Made by a program: the position numbers and the translations under genes. The notes below the pieces were generated by a model. That model was not told the origin of the DNA, searched no databases, and saw nothing but the letters and a program-made list of their open reading frames with translations. Positions 1-5,245 of a DNA stretch of 5,594 bases are shown here, piece after piece. Each line of letters starts with the position of its first letter. The stretch's first letter is position 1. The DNA is from Parcubacteria group bacterium. Lineage in GTDB: Bacteria > Patescibacteriota > Minisyncoccia > SW-4-49-11. The stretch is taken from assembly GCA_003565105.1 (NCBI GenBank), contig PXDG01000161.1, forward strand, positions 1 through 5,594, read 5' to 3'.

Positions 1-715
1 ATCCTGTATTTCCTCCTCCTCCGTTGGTTATTGTTCCTGTCGCGATTTCTTCTGCTTTTGCTTCATATTTCATTACACAAAAATCATCTGTTCCATATAG
101 TCCACTTCCTGGTACTCCTATGTATCCAGCTGGACAGTCTATGTCTGGATTTGCTGCTTCTATATAGGTCTCTGTTCCTTCGTGATTGGTGTATACGAGA
201 TATCCATTGACTTCTTGCTGTGTTGTCACAGGTTCTATTTCTCCATTGGCTATCTGTTGCTCTATTTGGGCTATGGGATCAGATGCAATTGGATTTACTG
301 CCAAATCCTGATCCAACTCTCCTTGCTCTGCTCGAAGACTTATTCTCCCATTCTCAGGATTGATTGCTACTTGATAGCCTCCTCCATTGGGATCTTGTGG
401 GATTTGGGCGAGATAACTGGGGACTAATGCTCCATCTAAATCTACACATTCTCCTGCTGGTTCTCCATTGACACATACTTCTTGATAGGTATTGGTTATT
501 CCTCCTGGATATCCTCCGTTATCTATTAAATATTGATCTAAGGCATTTCCCAAGCTATTAATATCACTACTTCTCTCGGTGTTACGCACTAAGGCTAACT
601 GTCTCTGTGGGTTGATTGCTACGATGACTATTGCTGCTAATATCCCTATCGCTGCTATGACTAACAGGATTTCTAATAAGGTGAATCCTTTTCTGTTGAC
701 TTCCTTTGATTTCAT
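1..715 (-). CDS. Type IV pilin/pseudopilin with start of an FGE-like C-terminal module (partial, 3' end outside window)
   Basis: Reading the minus strand from ATG at 715 gives 238 codons without a stop, running off the left edge. The N-terminus is a class III prepilin signal: a short basic leader MKSKEVNRKG, cleavage after Gly10, Phe11 at +1, Glu at +5 (Glu15), then a hydrophobic helix to about residue 34. The next stretch (INPQRQLALVRNTERSSDINSLGNAL, residues about 34-59) is the amphipathic helix typical of CPR pilins. Residues 60-123 form the pilin head, with a Cys80/Cys89 pair. After a Gln/Glu/Asn-rich spacer (about 124-190), the segment from Cys194 (CPAGY, then DFCVMKYEAK near 211-220) resembles the opening of FGE/SUMF1-like modules that I recall on Gracilibacteria surface proteins. 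The diagnostic core of that module would lie outside the window. The product would be processed by prepilin peptidase and assembled as a surface fibre or pseudopilus. There is no Shine-Dalgarno. Pilin call is firm; the C-terminal module is tentative. Confidence 0.85.
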   Translation of the reverse strand, partial: MKSKEVNRKGFTLLEILLVIAAIGILAAIVIVAINPQRQLALVRNTERSSDINSLGNALDQYLIDNGGYPGGITNTYQEVCVNGEPAGECVDLDGALVPSYLAQIPQDPNGGGYQVAINPENGRISLRAEQGELDQDLAVNPIASDPIAQIEQQIANGEIEPVTTQQEVNGYLVYTNHEGTETYIEAANPDIDCPAGYIGVPGSGLYGTDDFCVMKYEAKAEEIATGTITNGGGGNTG

Positions 716-745
716 TGTTTTTATTCTTATGTACTACCTACTATC

Positions 746-754
746 ATTATATCA
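746..754 (-). promoter_or_regulatory. Extended -10 promoter of the pilin gene
   Basis: On the minus strand the sequence reads TGATATAAT: a perfect -10 hexamer (751 to 746) preceded by the extended TGN motif. No good -35 box lies 16-18 bases upstream, as is common for extended -10 promoters. Transcription would start near 739, giving a leader of about 24 nt to the ATG at 715 with no ribosome-binding site. Confidence 0.65.
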
Positions 755-780
755 TACGATTCTTAGATAGATCTGAGAGA

Positions 781-884
781 AGTGTGGATATCTTGCTCTA
801 TGCAATGGGCTGGCACACGGGCCAGACACTACAGATCAACGTTCTCAAGAAAAATTTTGAGAAGGATTGATTCTCTTGCTGTAG
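781..884. other. Foldable intergenic stretch, possible unidentified RNA or regulatory structure
   Basis: The gap between the pilin promoter and tRNA-Lys contains nested complementary segments. Left part: AGTGT 781-785 with ACACT 826-830, enclosing CTGGC 810-814 with GCCAG 821-825. Right part: CTACAG 829-834 with CTGTAG 879-884, ATCAA 835-839 with TTGAT 867-871, and TTCTCAA 842-848 with TTGAGAA 857-863. The two parts overlap by two bases (829-830), so the outer pairs compete. There is no open frame, no matching known RNA motif (SRP, 6S and RNase P landmarks are absent) and no clear promoter of its own. Strand is unknown. Confidence 0.3.
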
Positions 885-913
885 TTGCGTAATAACTAGT
901 TTTATATCAAACC

Positions 914-941
914 TTGCAAAAAGACAATAATTCAGTATAAT
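914..941 (+). promoter_or_regulatory. Promoter of tRNA-Lys
   Basis: TTGCAA (914-919) and a perfect TATAAT (936-941) are separated by 16 bp. The start would be near 948, five bases before the tRNA 5' end, so RNase P would trim only a very short leader. Confidence 0.75.
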
Positions 942-952
942 AAGAACGTATC

Positions 953-1025
953 GGGCGCATAGCTCAGTTGGTAGAGCAGAAGACTCTTAATCTTTTGGTC
1001 GGAGGTTCGAGCCCTCCTGCGCCCA
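953..1025 (+). tRNA. tRNA-Lys (anticodon CUU)
   Basis: A full cloverleaf is visible. Acceptor GGGCGCA (953-959) pairs perfectly with TGCGCCC (1018-1024), and A1025 is the discriminator base. The D stem is GCTC/GAGC (962-965, 974-977). The anticodon stem is GAAGA/TCTTT with one G-U pair, around loop CTCTTAA (984-990), giving anticodon CUU at 986-988, which reads AAG. The variable loop has five bases. The T arm is GGAGG-TTCGAGC-CCTCC (1001-1017). The 3' CCA is not encoded: CAA follows the discriminator, so CCA must be added enzymatically. Its 3' end from 1008 onward is duplicated 159 bp downstream. Confidence 0.96.
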
Positions 1026-1032
1026 CAAGTGA
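1008..1032 (+). repeat. Direct repeat, copy 1: tRNA-Lys 3' end plus 7 bp (att-like)
   Basis: These 25 bp run from the T loop through the acceptor 3' strand and into the flank (CAAGTGA). They recur without a mismatch at 1167-1191. Duplication of a tRNA 3' end is the classic footprint of site-specific integration at a tRNA gene, where the incoming element restores the gene it enters. Confidence 0.95.
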
Positions 1033-1038
1033 AGCAGA

Positions 1039-1059
1039 AAAAAGCCTAGTAGGCTTTTT
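1039..1059 (+). terminator. Terminator-like hairpin after tRNA-Lys (H1 of element A)
   Basis: AAAAAGCCT and AGGCTTTTT form a 9-bp stem with loop AGT and end in five T. It has the form of a bidirectional intrinsic terminator. The equivalent hairpin with the same AGT loop is present in element B, where it lies downstream of a separate terminator. It may therefore be a structural part of the element rather than simply the end of the tRNA transcript. Confidence 0.55.
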
Positions 1060-1166
1060 GTGAGGGATCGAAGGACGGAGCGTAGCGTGAGTTTGGACAA
1101 AGTCCAAGGCGAACGCCGTGAGTCCAGGCCTGGAGGAATTTTCCGTCAGGAGAATTACCGAAACGG

Positions 1167-1191
1167 CGAGCCCTCCTGCGCCCACAAGTGA
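1167..1191 (+). repeat. Direct repeat, copy 2: duplicated tRNA-Lys 3' end
   Basis: Exact 25-bp copy of 1008-1032. It holds the 3' part of the T arm, the acceptor 3' strand, the discriminator and seven flanking bases, but no tRNA 5' half precedes it, so it cannot form a tRNA. The rfbC start codon follows 13 bp later. Confidence 0.95.
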
Positions 1192-1204
1192 TAAATAAAA
1201 AAGT

Positions 1205-1735
1205 ATGTATTCCAACCCAACTCTCATTGAGACCAAGAAATTCAGTGACACCAGAGGCTTTCTGATACCTCAATCATTCAATCACTCTTGGGTTCAGCAA
1301 AATATCTCTCAATCAACGCAAGGAACCTTTCGAGGAATGCACTTTCAAATAGGAAGTTCAGCTCAGGCTAAACTCGTACAAGTACTTCAGGGAAGTGTGG
1401 TAGACTTTGTTGTTCCTCTTTCCTCCTCAGACAATCCGACTGTAGAACACTTTCACCTATCTGCAGAAAATCCCACCATCCAAACAACTTTGTACGTCCC
1501 CAAAGGATATGCTCATGGCTTTATTGCTCTTGAAGAACATACTATCTTTCATTATCTAGTAGACACTCCCTATGCCCCAGAGTCAGAGAGAAGCTTACAT
1601 TATCAAAGTTTCCCTCAAATTAGCAAGACTATCCAACAATACGGATTCAATATGGACACTCTCCATATTTCTAAAAAAGATGAAAAGGCCCCTCTTTTCT
1701 CAGATTGGAAAACAAGACAAGAACCAATCCTCTAA
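1205..1735 (+). CDS. rfbC: dTDP-4-dehydrorhamnose 3,5-epimerase
   Basis: The 176-residue product is close to the usual 180-185 of RfbC/RmlC. This cytosolic cupin enzyme epimerises dTDP-4-keto-6-deoxyglucose at C3 and C5, the third step to dTDP-L-rhamnose used in surface polysaccharide. Family landmarks are in order: DTRGFL (15-20), FRGMHFQ (42-48) with catalytic-base candidate His46, QAKLVQVLQGSVVDFVV (54-70) with the conserved Lys, LSAEN (85-89), VPKGYAHGF (98-106) with His104, the FHYLVDTPYAPESER stretch (115-129) with a Tyr at the usual place, and ISKKDEKAP (155-163) with Asp159 near the expected conserved Asp. The ATG at 1205 gives the expected N-terminus but has only an A-rich stretch before it and no Shine-Dalgarno. 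The rfbA, rfbB and rfbD partners are not in this window. No clear promoter is visible; transcription may come through the upstream element. Confidence 0.93.
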   Translation: MYSNPTLIETKKFSDTRGFLIPQSFNHSWVQQNISQSTQGTFRGMHFQIGSSAQAKLVQVLQGSVVDFVVPLSSSDNPTVEHFHLSAENPTIQTTLYVPKGYAHGFIALEEHTIFHYLVDTPYAPESERSLHYQSFPQISKTIQQYGFNMDTLHISKKDEKAPLFSDWKTRQEPIL

Positions 1736-1788
1736 ACTACTACCTGATTTCACCCCCAAATTCTCAATTACCAGCTCTATCTATTTAC

Positions 1789-1817
1789 TTGATTTATCCT
1801 CATAAATATCGTATTAT
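1789..1817 (+). promoter_or_regulatory. Promoter of the S1-ftsH operon
   Basis: TTGATT (1789-1794) and TATTAT (1812-1817) are separated by an ideal 17 bp. Transcription would start near 1824, giving a leader of about 69 nt before the S1 gene. GGAGTC (1823-1828) can pair with GACTCT (1858-1863), so the leader may fold around the start of the message. TAGGAG at 1821-1826 looks like a Shine-Dalgarno but has no start codon at useful distance. Confidence 0.6.
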
Positions 1818-1892
1818 AGATAGGAGTCTTTTTATACGAAATCATAATTATTATCGTGACTCTCTTTATTATTAGCTAACCTCTCATATTAC

Positions 1893-2972
1893 ATGAGTCA
1901 AATACAAGAATCTCACATTATGGATGAACTCCTCAAGGAGTATCCTGTTATTGTTCCTCAAGTTGGTGAAGACATCACTGGAACAGTACTTGAAATTGGA
2001 ACCAGCAATCTTTTTGTTGACCTTGGATCTATCGGAACTGGAATCGTACTCGGAGAAGAATTGAATGACGGATTTGAAACAGTAAAGAAATTATCTGTAG
2101 GAGACGAAGTGACGGCAACCGTAATAGAACTAAATAACGAAGATGGGTATATAGAGCTTTCAATGAGAGCTGCTGCCGAAGATGCTGTTTGGGAAGATCT
2201 CTACGCAAAGAAAGATGCCGAAGAACCTGTTGAAGTCAAGATTATGGATGCCAACAAAGGAGGCCTTCTGATCAAAATTAATGGTATTGGAGGATTTCTT
2301 CCTGTATCACAGCTTGCCTACGATCACTATCCACGAATCGATGGAGGAGATAAACAGCGAATTCTTTCTCGTTTGCAAGAATATGTCGGAGAAACCTTCC
2401 GAGTATCTGTGATTACCGTAGATCGTGAAGAACACAAGCTTATCGTATCCGAAAAAGTCGCCCGAAAATCAGAAGAACTTACCTTAATCAATAGTTATCA
2501 AAGAGGAGATCTTGTTGACGGAGAAGTTACTGGTGTTGTTGACTTTGGAGTATTTATTAAATTTGGAAATGATGGACGAAAAATTGAAGGTCTCGTTCAT
2601 ATCTCCGAACTTTCTTGGCAACTCGTAGAAAATCCACGAGATTTGTACAAAGAAGGAGATAAAGTTAAAGCACAAGTTATCGACGTATCAAACGGAAAAA
2701 TTTCTCTATCTATCAAAAATCTTCTTGAAGATCCGTGGCAAACTATTGCAAAAAACCTTTCTCCAGATGCCGTTGTAGACGGGACTGTAGTGAAGACTAA
2801 TCACTTTGGTATTTTCGTTCAACTGGAAGGAGAAATTCGAGGATTAATCCACAACTCAGAAATTGACAAAGATAGAGCACGATATGTAGCTCTCAAGGAA
2901 GGCGTTCAAGATAAATTCAAAATTCTTTCTGTAGAACCAGATAATCACCGAATCAGCCTTGCTCTTGCCTAA
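1893..2972 (+). CDS. rpsA: S1 RNA-binding domain protein, small-ribosomal-subunit protein bS1-like
   Basis: The 359-residue product is a chain of four S1 (OB-fold) RNA-binding domains, near residues 24-92, 110-189, 205-275 and 292-358. Domain 3 is the most canonical: GDLVDGEVTGVVDFGVFIKF (205-224), then GLVHISELSW (233-242), GDKVKAQVIDV and a closing ISLSIK. Domain 4 repeats GTVVKTNHFGIFVQL and GLIHNSEI and ends in HRISLALA. Domain 2, with GGLLIKINGIGGFLPVSQL (123-141), is also typical of ribosomal S1. bS1 binds mRNA on the 30S platform and helps load messages lacking a Shine-Dalgarno, which fits this window, where no gene has one. Four domains is shorter than the six of E. coli but common in other phyla. 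The start is the first in-frame ATG; Met10 at 1920 is an alternative. A general S1-domain regulator cannot be fully excluded. Confidence 0.85.
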   Translation: MSQIQESHIMDELLKEYPVIVPQVGEDITGTVLEIGTSNLFVDLGSIGTGIVLGEELNDGFETVKKLSVGDEVTATVIELNNEDGYIELSMRAAAEDAVWEDLYAKKDAEEPVEVKIMDANKGGLLIKINGIGGFLPVSQLAYDHYPRIDGGDKQRILSRLQEYVGETFRVSVITVDREEHKLIVSEKVARKSEELTLINSYQRGDLVDGEVTGVVDFGVFIKFGNDGRKIEGLVHISELSWQLVENPRDLYKEGDKVKAQVIDVSNGKISLSIKNLLEDPWQTIAKNLSPDAVVDGTVVKTNHFGIFVQLEGEIRGLIHNSEIDKDRARYVALKEGVQDKFKILSVEPDNHRISLALA

Positions 2973-2992
2973 CCAAAACTAACGAATCCTGC

Positions 2993-4900
2993 ATGAACAA
3001 GTTCGCCAAAAACATCCTATCTGCTCTCTTATCTGTACTGGCCATTATTGTAGTCTTTGGGTTCTTGGTCAATCAAGCTGCTCCAGGAGCAGAAAGAGTT
3101 CCTGTCTCAGAGATAGTTACAGATATCCAGGAAGACTCGATCGAAAAAATTGTAGTATCAAACAATCGAATCGTAGCTACTCTCAATAATGGCACTGAAA
3201 AACTCGCTGAAAAAGAAGCTAGCCAAAGTTTCCTCGATATCCTTCAAGGGTACAATGTCCCTGCAGAAACTATCCAAGAACTCAATATAGATATTTCTAA
3301 TAACGAAGGATCTCGCATTGCGACCAGTATTCTCATTCAACTTGTCGCCCCAATACTGCTTATAGGAGGACTTCTTTGGATATCTGTCAAACAAGCCCAA
3401 AAAGGAAGTGCTCAAGCAATGATGTTTGGAAAATCAATGGCAAGAATGACAATGCCATCCAAAGACAAGAAAAAACGACTCACCTTCAATGATGTTGCTG
3501 GACTCAAAGAAGCCAAAGAGGAACTCTATGAAATTGTAGAATTCCTCAAAAACCCTCAAAAATACACTGCTATTGGAGCTAAAATACCAAAAGGAGTGTT
3601 ACTCATTGGACCTCCAGGAACAGGAAAAACGCTTCTTGCCCGAGCCGTAGCAAATGAAGCAGAAGTGCCATTCTTTTACACCTCTGGTTCAGAATTCGTT
3701 GAAATGTTCGTCGGAGTAGGTGCTAGTCGTATCCGAGATTTGTTCAAAACCGCCGAAAAGAACTCTCCTGCCCTGATCTTTATTGACGAGCTTGATGCAG
3801 TTGGACGATCTCGAGGCTCAGGAGTCGGTGGAGGAAATGATGAACGAGAACAAACCTTGAATCAAATCCTTGTAGAAATGGATGGATTTGAACCAAACAA
3901 AGGACTCATCATCCTCGCTGCCACCAACCGCCCCGATGTACTTGACCGAGCGCTGATGAGACCAGGACGATTTGATCGACAAGTAACCCTCGATCTTCCC
4001 GATATCAAAGAACGAGAACAAATTCTTCACGTACACGCCAAAGGGAAACCTATTGAAAAATCTGTTTCTATTCGAAAAATAGCTGAGCGGACTCCAGGAT
4101 TTTCTGGGGCAGATCTGCAAAACCTTCTTAATGAAGCAGCAATCTATGCCGCCCGACAAAATAAGACCTCTATTACCGAACTCGATATACTCGAGTCGAT
4201 TGATAAAGTACTTATGGGACCAGAACGACGTAGCCGCGTGATTACCGATAAAGAAAAGTCCATCGTAGCCTATCATGAAGCTGGACACGCAGTCGCTGGA
4301 CACTACCTAGAAAGCTCTGATCCAATCCAAAAAGTCACAATCATTGCAAGAGGACAAGCTGGAGGGTACACTCTCAAACTCCCAAGCGAAGACAGACGAC
4401 TCCACTCACGATCAGAGTTTGAAGCTGATATGGCTGTCGCTCTTGGTGGATACGTGGCTGAAGAACTCATCTTTGGAGAGATGACTACCGGAGCATCCAA
4501 TGACATCCAAAAACTCACCCAAATAGCCGAACATTATGTCCGCTACTATGGAATGAGTGAACTCGGACCAGTCCACTTTGCTGATTATCCAAGTAATCGT
4601 ACTGGAGAAACACCAAACTTCAGTCAAAAAACACTGGAATCGGTAGATACCGAAGTAAAGAAAATCATTGATAAAGCCTACCAAACCTGTAAAAAGACCT
4701 TAGTAGACAATCGAAAAGCTCTTGATACACTGGCACAAGCTTTGATCAAACTCGAGACCATAGAACGAGATGATTTCGTCGCAATTATGGACGGTACATA
4801 CGTCTTTCCTGAAGAAGAACAAGAGCAAACTATCCAAGAACAACCAAGCACAGAACTTGCCTCGTCCAAGACCAAAAAGAAACCCAGCAAGAAGAAATAA
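2993..4900 (+). CDS. ftsH: ATP-dependent zinc metalloprotease FtsH
   Basis: The 635-residue product has the full FtsH architecture. TM1 is at about 8-28, a short extracytoplasmic domain at 29-108, and TM2 at about 111-131. The AAA+ module has Walker A GPPGTGKT (206-213), pore loop MFVGVGA (238-244), Walker B LIFIDELDAVG (261-271) and the second region of homology ending ALMRPGRFDR with arginine fingers (320-329). The M41 protease has the zinc site HEAGH (428-432), with Asp504 of GASND as likely third ligand. The tail (about 606-635) is Glu/Gln-rich then Lys-rich and should be disordered. The membrane-anchored hexamer unfolds and degrades unassembled membrane proteins and regulatory proteins. 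The Walker B loop has DELDAVG where DEIDAVG is usual, a mild change. The gene begins 20 bp after the S1 stop with no promoter or Shine-Dalgarno between, so it is probably co-transcribed. Confidence 0.97.
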   Translation: MNKFAKNILSALLSVLAIIVVFGFLVNQAAPGAERVPVSEIVTDIQEDSIEKIVVSNNRIVATLNNGTEKLAEKEASQSFLDILQGYNVPAETIQELNIDISNNEGSRIATSILIQLVAPILLIGGLLWISVKQAQKGSAQAMMFGKSMARMTMPSKDKKKRLTFNDVAGLKEAKEELYEIVEFLKNPQKYTAIGAKIPKGVLLIGPPGTGKTLLARAVANEAEVPFFYTSGSEFVEMFVGVGASRIRDLFKTAEKNSPALIFIDELDAVGRSRGSGVGGGNDEREQTLNQILVEMDGFEPNKGLIILAATNRPDVLDRALMRPGRFDRQVTLDLPDIKEREQILHVHAKGKPIEKSVSIRKIAERTPGFSGADLQNLLNEAAIYAARQNKTSITELDILESIDKVLMGPERRSRVITDKEKSIVAYHEAGHAVAGHYLESSDPIQKVTIIARGQAGGYTLKLPSEDRRLHSRSEFEADMAVALGGYVAEELIFGEMTTGASNDIQKLTQIAEHYVRYYGMSELGPVHFADYPSNRTGETPNFSQKTLESVDTEVKKIIDKAYQTCKKTLVDNRKALDTLAQALIKLETIERDDFVAIMDGTYVFPEEEQEQTIQEQPSTELASSKTKKKPSKKK

Positions 4901-4917
4901 CGAGGAATCACTCGTTA
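4898..4917 (+). terminator. Hairpin over the ftsH stop codon, possible weak terminator
   Basis: TAACGAG (4898-4904, beginning with the stop codon) pairs with CTCGTTA (4911-4917) around a six-base loop. The stem is perfect but no T-tract follows, so it is a weak intrinsic terminator at best or a 3'-end stabiliser. Confidence 0.35.
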
Positions 4918-4935
4918 TACACAACACCTTCATTG

Positions 4936-4964
4936 TTGACAAAAGAGTCATTATTAGGGACAAT
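4936..4964 (+). promoter_or_regulatory. Promoter of tRNA-Ile
   Basis: A perfect TTGACA (4936-4941) lies 17 bp before GACAAT (4959-4964), a four-of-six match to the -10 consensus. Transcription would start near 4971, about 23 nt before the tRNA. The -10 box falls between the arms of a 12-bp perfect inverted repeat. Confidence 0.6.
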
Positions 4965-4987
4965 ATATACATCCATAATAATGACTC
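4945..4987. repeat. 12-bp perfect inverted repeat around the tRNA-Ile promoter
   Basis: GAGTCATTATTA (4945-4956) and TAATAATGACTC (4976-4987) are exact inverted copies separated by 19 bp. The left arm sits in the promoter spacer and the right arm spans roughly +6 to +17. It may be a repressor operator, or a hairpin in read-through transcripts from ftsH. No T-tract follows. Confidence 0.7.
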
Positions 4988-4993
4988 ATCATA

Positions 4994-5067
4994 GGGAGTA
5001 TAGCTCAGGTGGTTAGAGCGGGCGTCTTATAAGCGCCAGGTCGATGGTTCAAGTCCATCTACTCCCA
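4994..5067 (+). tRNA. tRNA-Ile (anticodon UAU)
   Basis: Acceptor GGGAGTA (4994-5000) pairs perfectly with TACTCCC (5060-5066), and A5067 is the discriminator. The D stem is GCTC/GAGC (5003-5006, 5016-5019). The anticodon stem GGCGT/GCGCC (with a T-G pair at its base next to the loop) surrounds loop CTTATAA (5026-5032), giving anticodon UAU at 5028-5030, which reads AUA. The D arm matches the classic bacterial isoleucine pattern TAGCTCAGGTGGTTAGAGCG. The T arm is GATGG-TTCAAGT-CCATC (5043-5059). CCA is not encoded. Most bacteria read AUA with a CAU tRNA modified to lysidine; a UAU tRNA-Ile is the less common solution. Confidence 0.95.
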
Positions 5068-5068
5068 C
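5050..5068 (+). repeat. Direct repeat, copy 1: tRNA-Ile 3' end (att-like)
   Basis: Nineteen bases from the T loop through the acceptor strand and discriminator recur exactly at 5246-5264. A 12-bp part of the second copy with its flank (TACTCCCACATA) recurs again at 5401-5412. Confidence 0.93.
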
Positions 5069-5074
5069 TATAAT

Positions 5075-5102
5075 AAAAATCTCTCCATTTGGAGGGATTT
5101 TT
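5075..5102 (+). terminator. Intrinsic terminator of tRNA-Ile
   Basis: AAAAATCTCTCC (5075-5086) and GGAGGGATTTTT (5091-5102) make a 12-bp stem with one T-G pair, loop ATTT, ending in five T. It starts eight bases after the tRNA discriminator. Confidence 0.8.
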
Positions 5103-5110
5103 GTTATAAT
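5102..5110 (+). promoter_or_regulatory. Extended -10 promoter candidate for element B
   Basis: TGTTATAAT contains a perfect TATAAT (5105-5110) with the extended TGN motif, the same type as the pilin and 5539 promoters. Transcription would start near 5117, four bases before hairpin H1 of element B. The upstream terminator overlaps its first base. No good -35 is visible. Confidence 0.5.
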
Positions 5111-5245
5111 GGATACAAGAGAAAAGCTCAGTGAGCTTTTCGTATGGACTTGAAGCTCAGAGCCAGTGTGAGTTTTCACGAAGTGAAAGGCGAACACGCG
5201 AGAGCAGGTCCAGAGGAATTTGCCGTCAGGGAAATTACCGTCGGG

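Larger units (their letters stand above)
1033..1191 (+). mobile_element. tRNA-Lys-linked structured element A (159-bp unit), candidate ncRNA or non-autonomous integrative element
   Basis: The unit lies between two 25-bp direct repeats of the tRNA-Lys 3' end and codes for no credible protein. Predicted pairings in order: hairpin H1 1039-1047/1051-1059 with loop AGT; a guide-like stretch GAGGGATCGAA (1062-1072) complementary at 10 of 11 positions to the tRNA T arm (1006-1016) and, over nine bases with one mismatch, to the downstream copy (1167-1175); P2 GGAC/GTCC (1073-1076, 1122-1125); P3 GCGT/ACGC (1085-1088, 1113-1116); conserved internal loop GAG/GGCGA; P4 TTGGAC/GTCCAA (1093-1098, 1102-1107); P5 AATTTTCC/GGAGAATT (1137-1144, 1149-1156) with loop GTCA. 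The same layout recurs behind tRNA-Ile with compensatory changes. No promoter is visible inside the unit, so it is probably transcribed with tRNA-Lys. Whether it moves or acts as RNA is inference. Confidence 0.7.

Noticed and set aside
182..770. Plus-strand open frames of 81 and 63 codons
   Set aside because: They lie antisense to the pilin gene, are hydrophobic by chance, and the 63-codon frame covers the pilin signal region and its promoter in reverse.
1008..1191. CRISPR array or simple tandem repeat
   Set aside because: Only two copies of the repeat are present at each locus, the spacing is 159 and 196 bp, and the repeats are tRNA 3' ends.
1026..1191. Element A as RNase P RNA, tmRNA, T-box or group I intron
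   Set aside because: GAGGAA at 1133-1138 briefly suggested RNase P, but the other universal blocks are missing. There is no tmRNA 5' half or tag frame, no T-box motif or specifier loop, and the tRNA upstream is already complete, so no intron needs removing.
964..1273. Open frames on the minus strand across tRNA-Lys and element A, with tails like GAGGLEPPTKRL
   Set aside because: These are translations of the tRNA and element read backwards, a common annotation artefact. Several frames are open at once, no start is shared with element B, and the substitutions are explained by base-paired stems rather than codons.
3158..4972. Minus-strand and alternative-frame open frames within and just after ftsH
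   Set aside because: They are shadows of the ftsH coding sequence with no family resemblance and no promoters.
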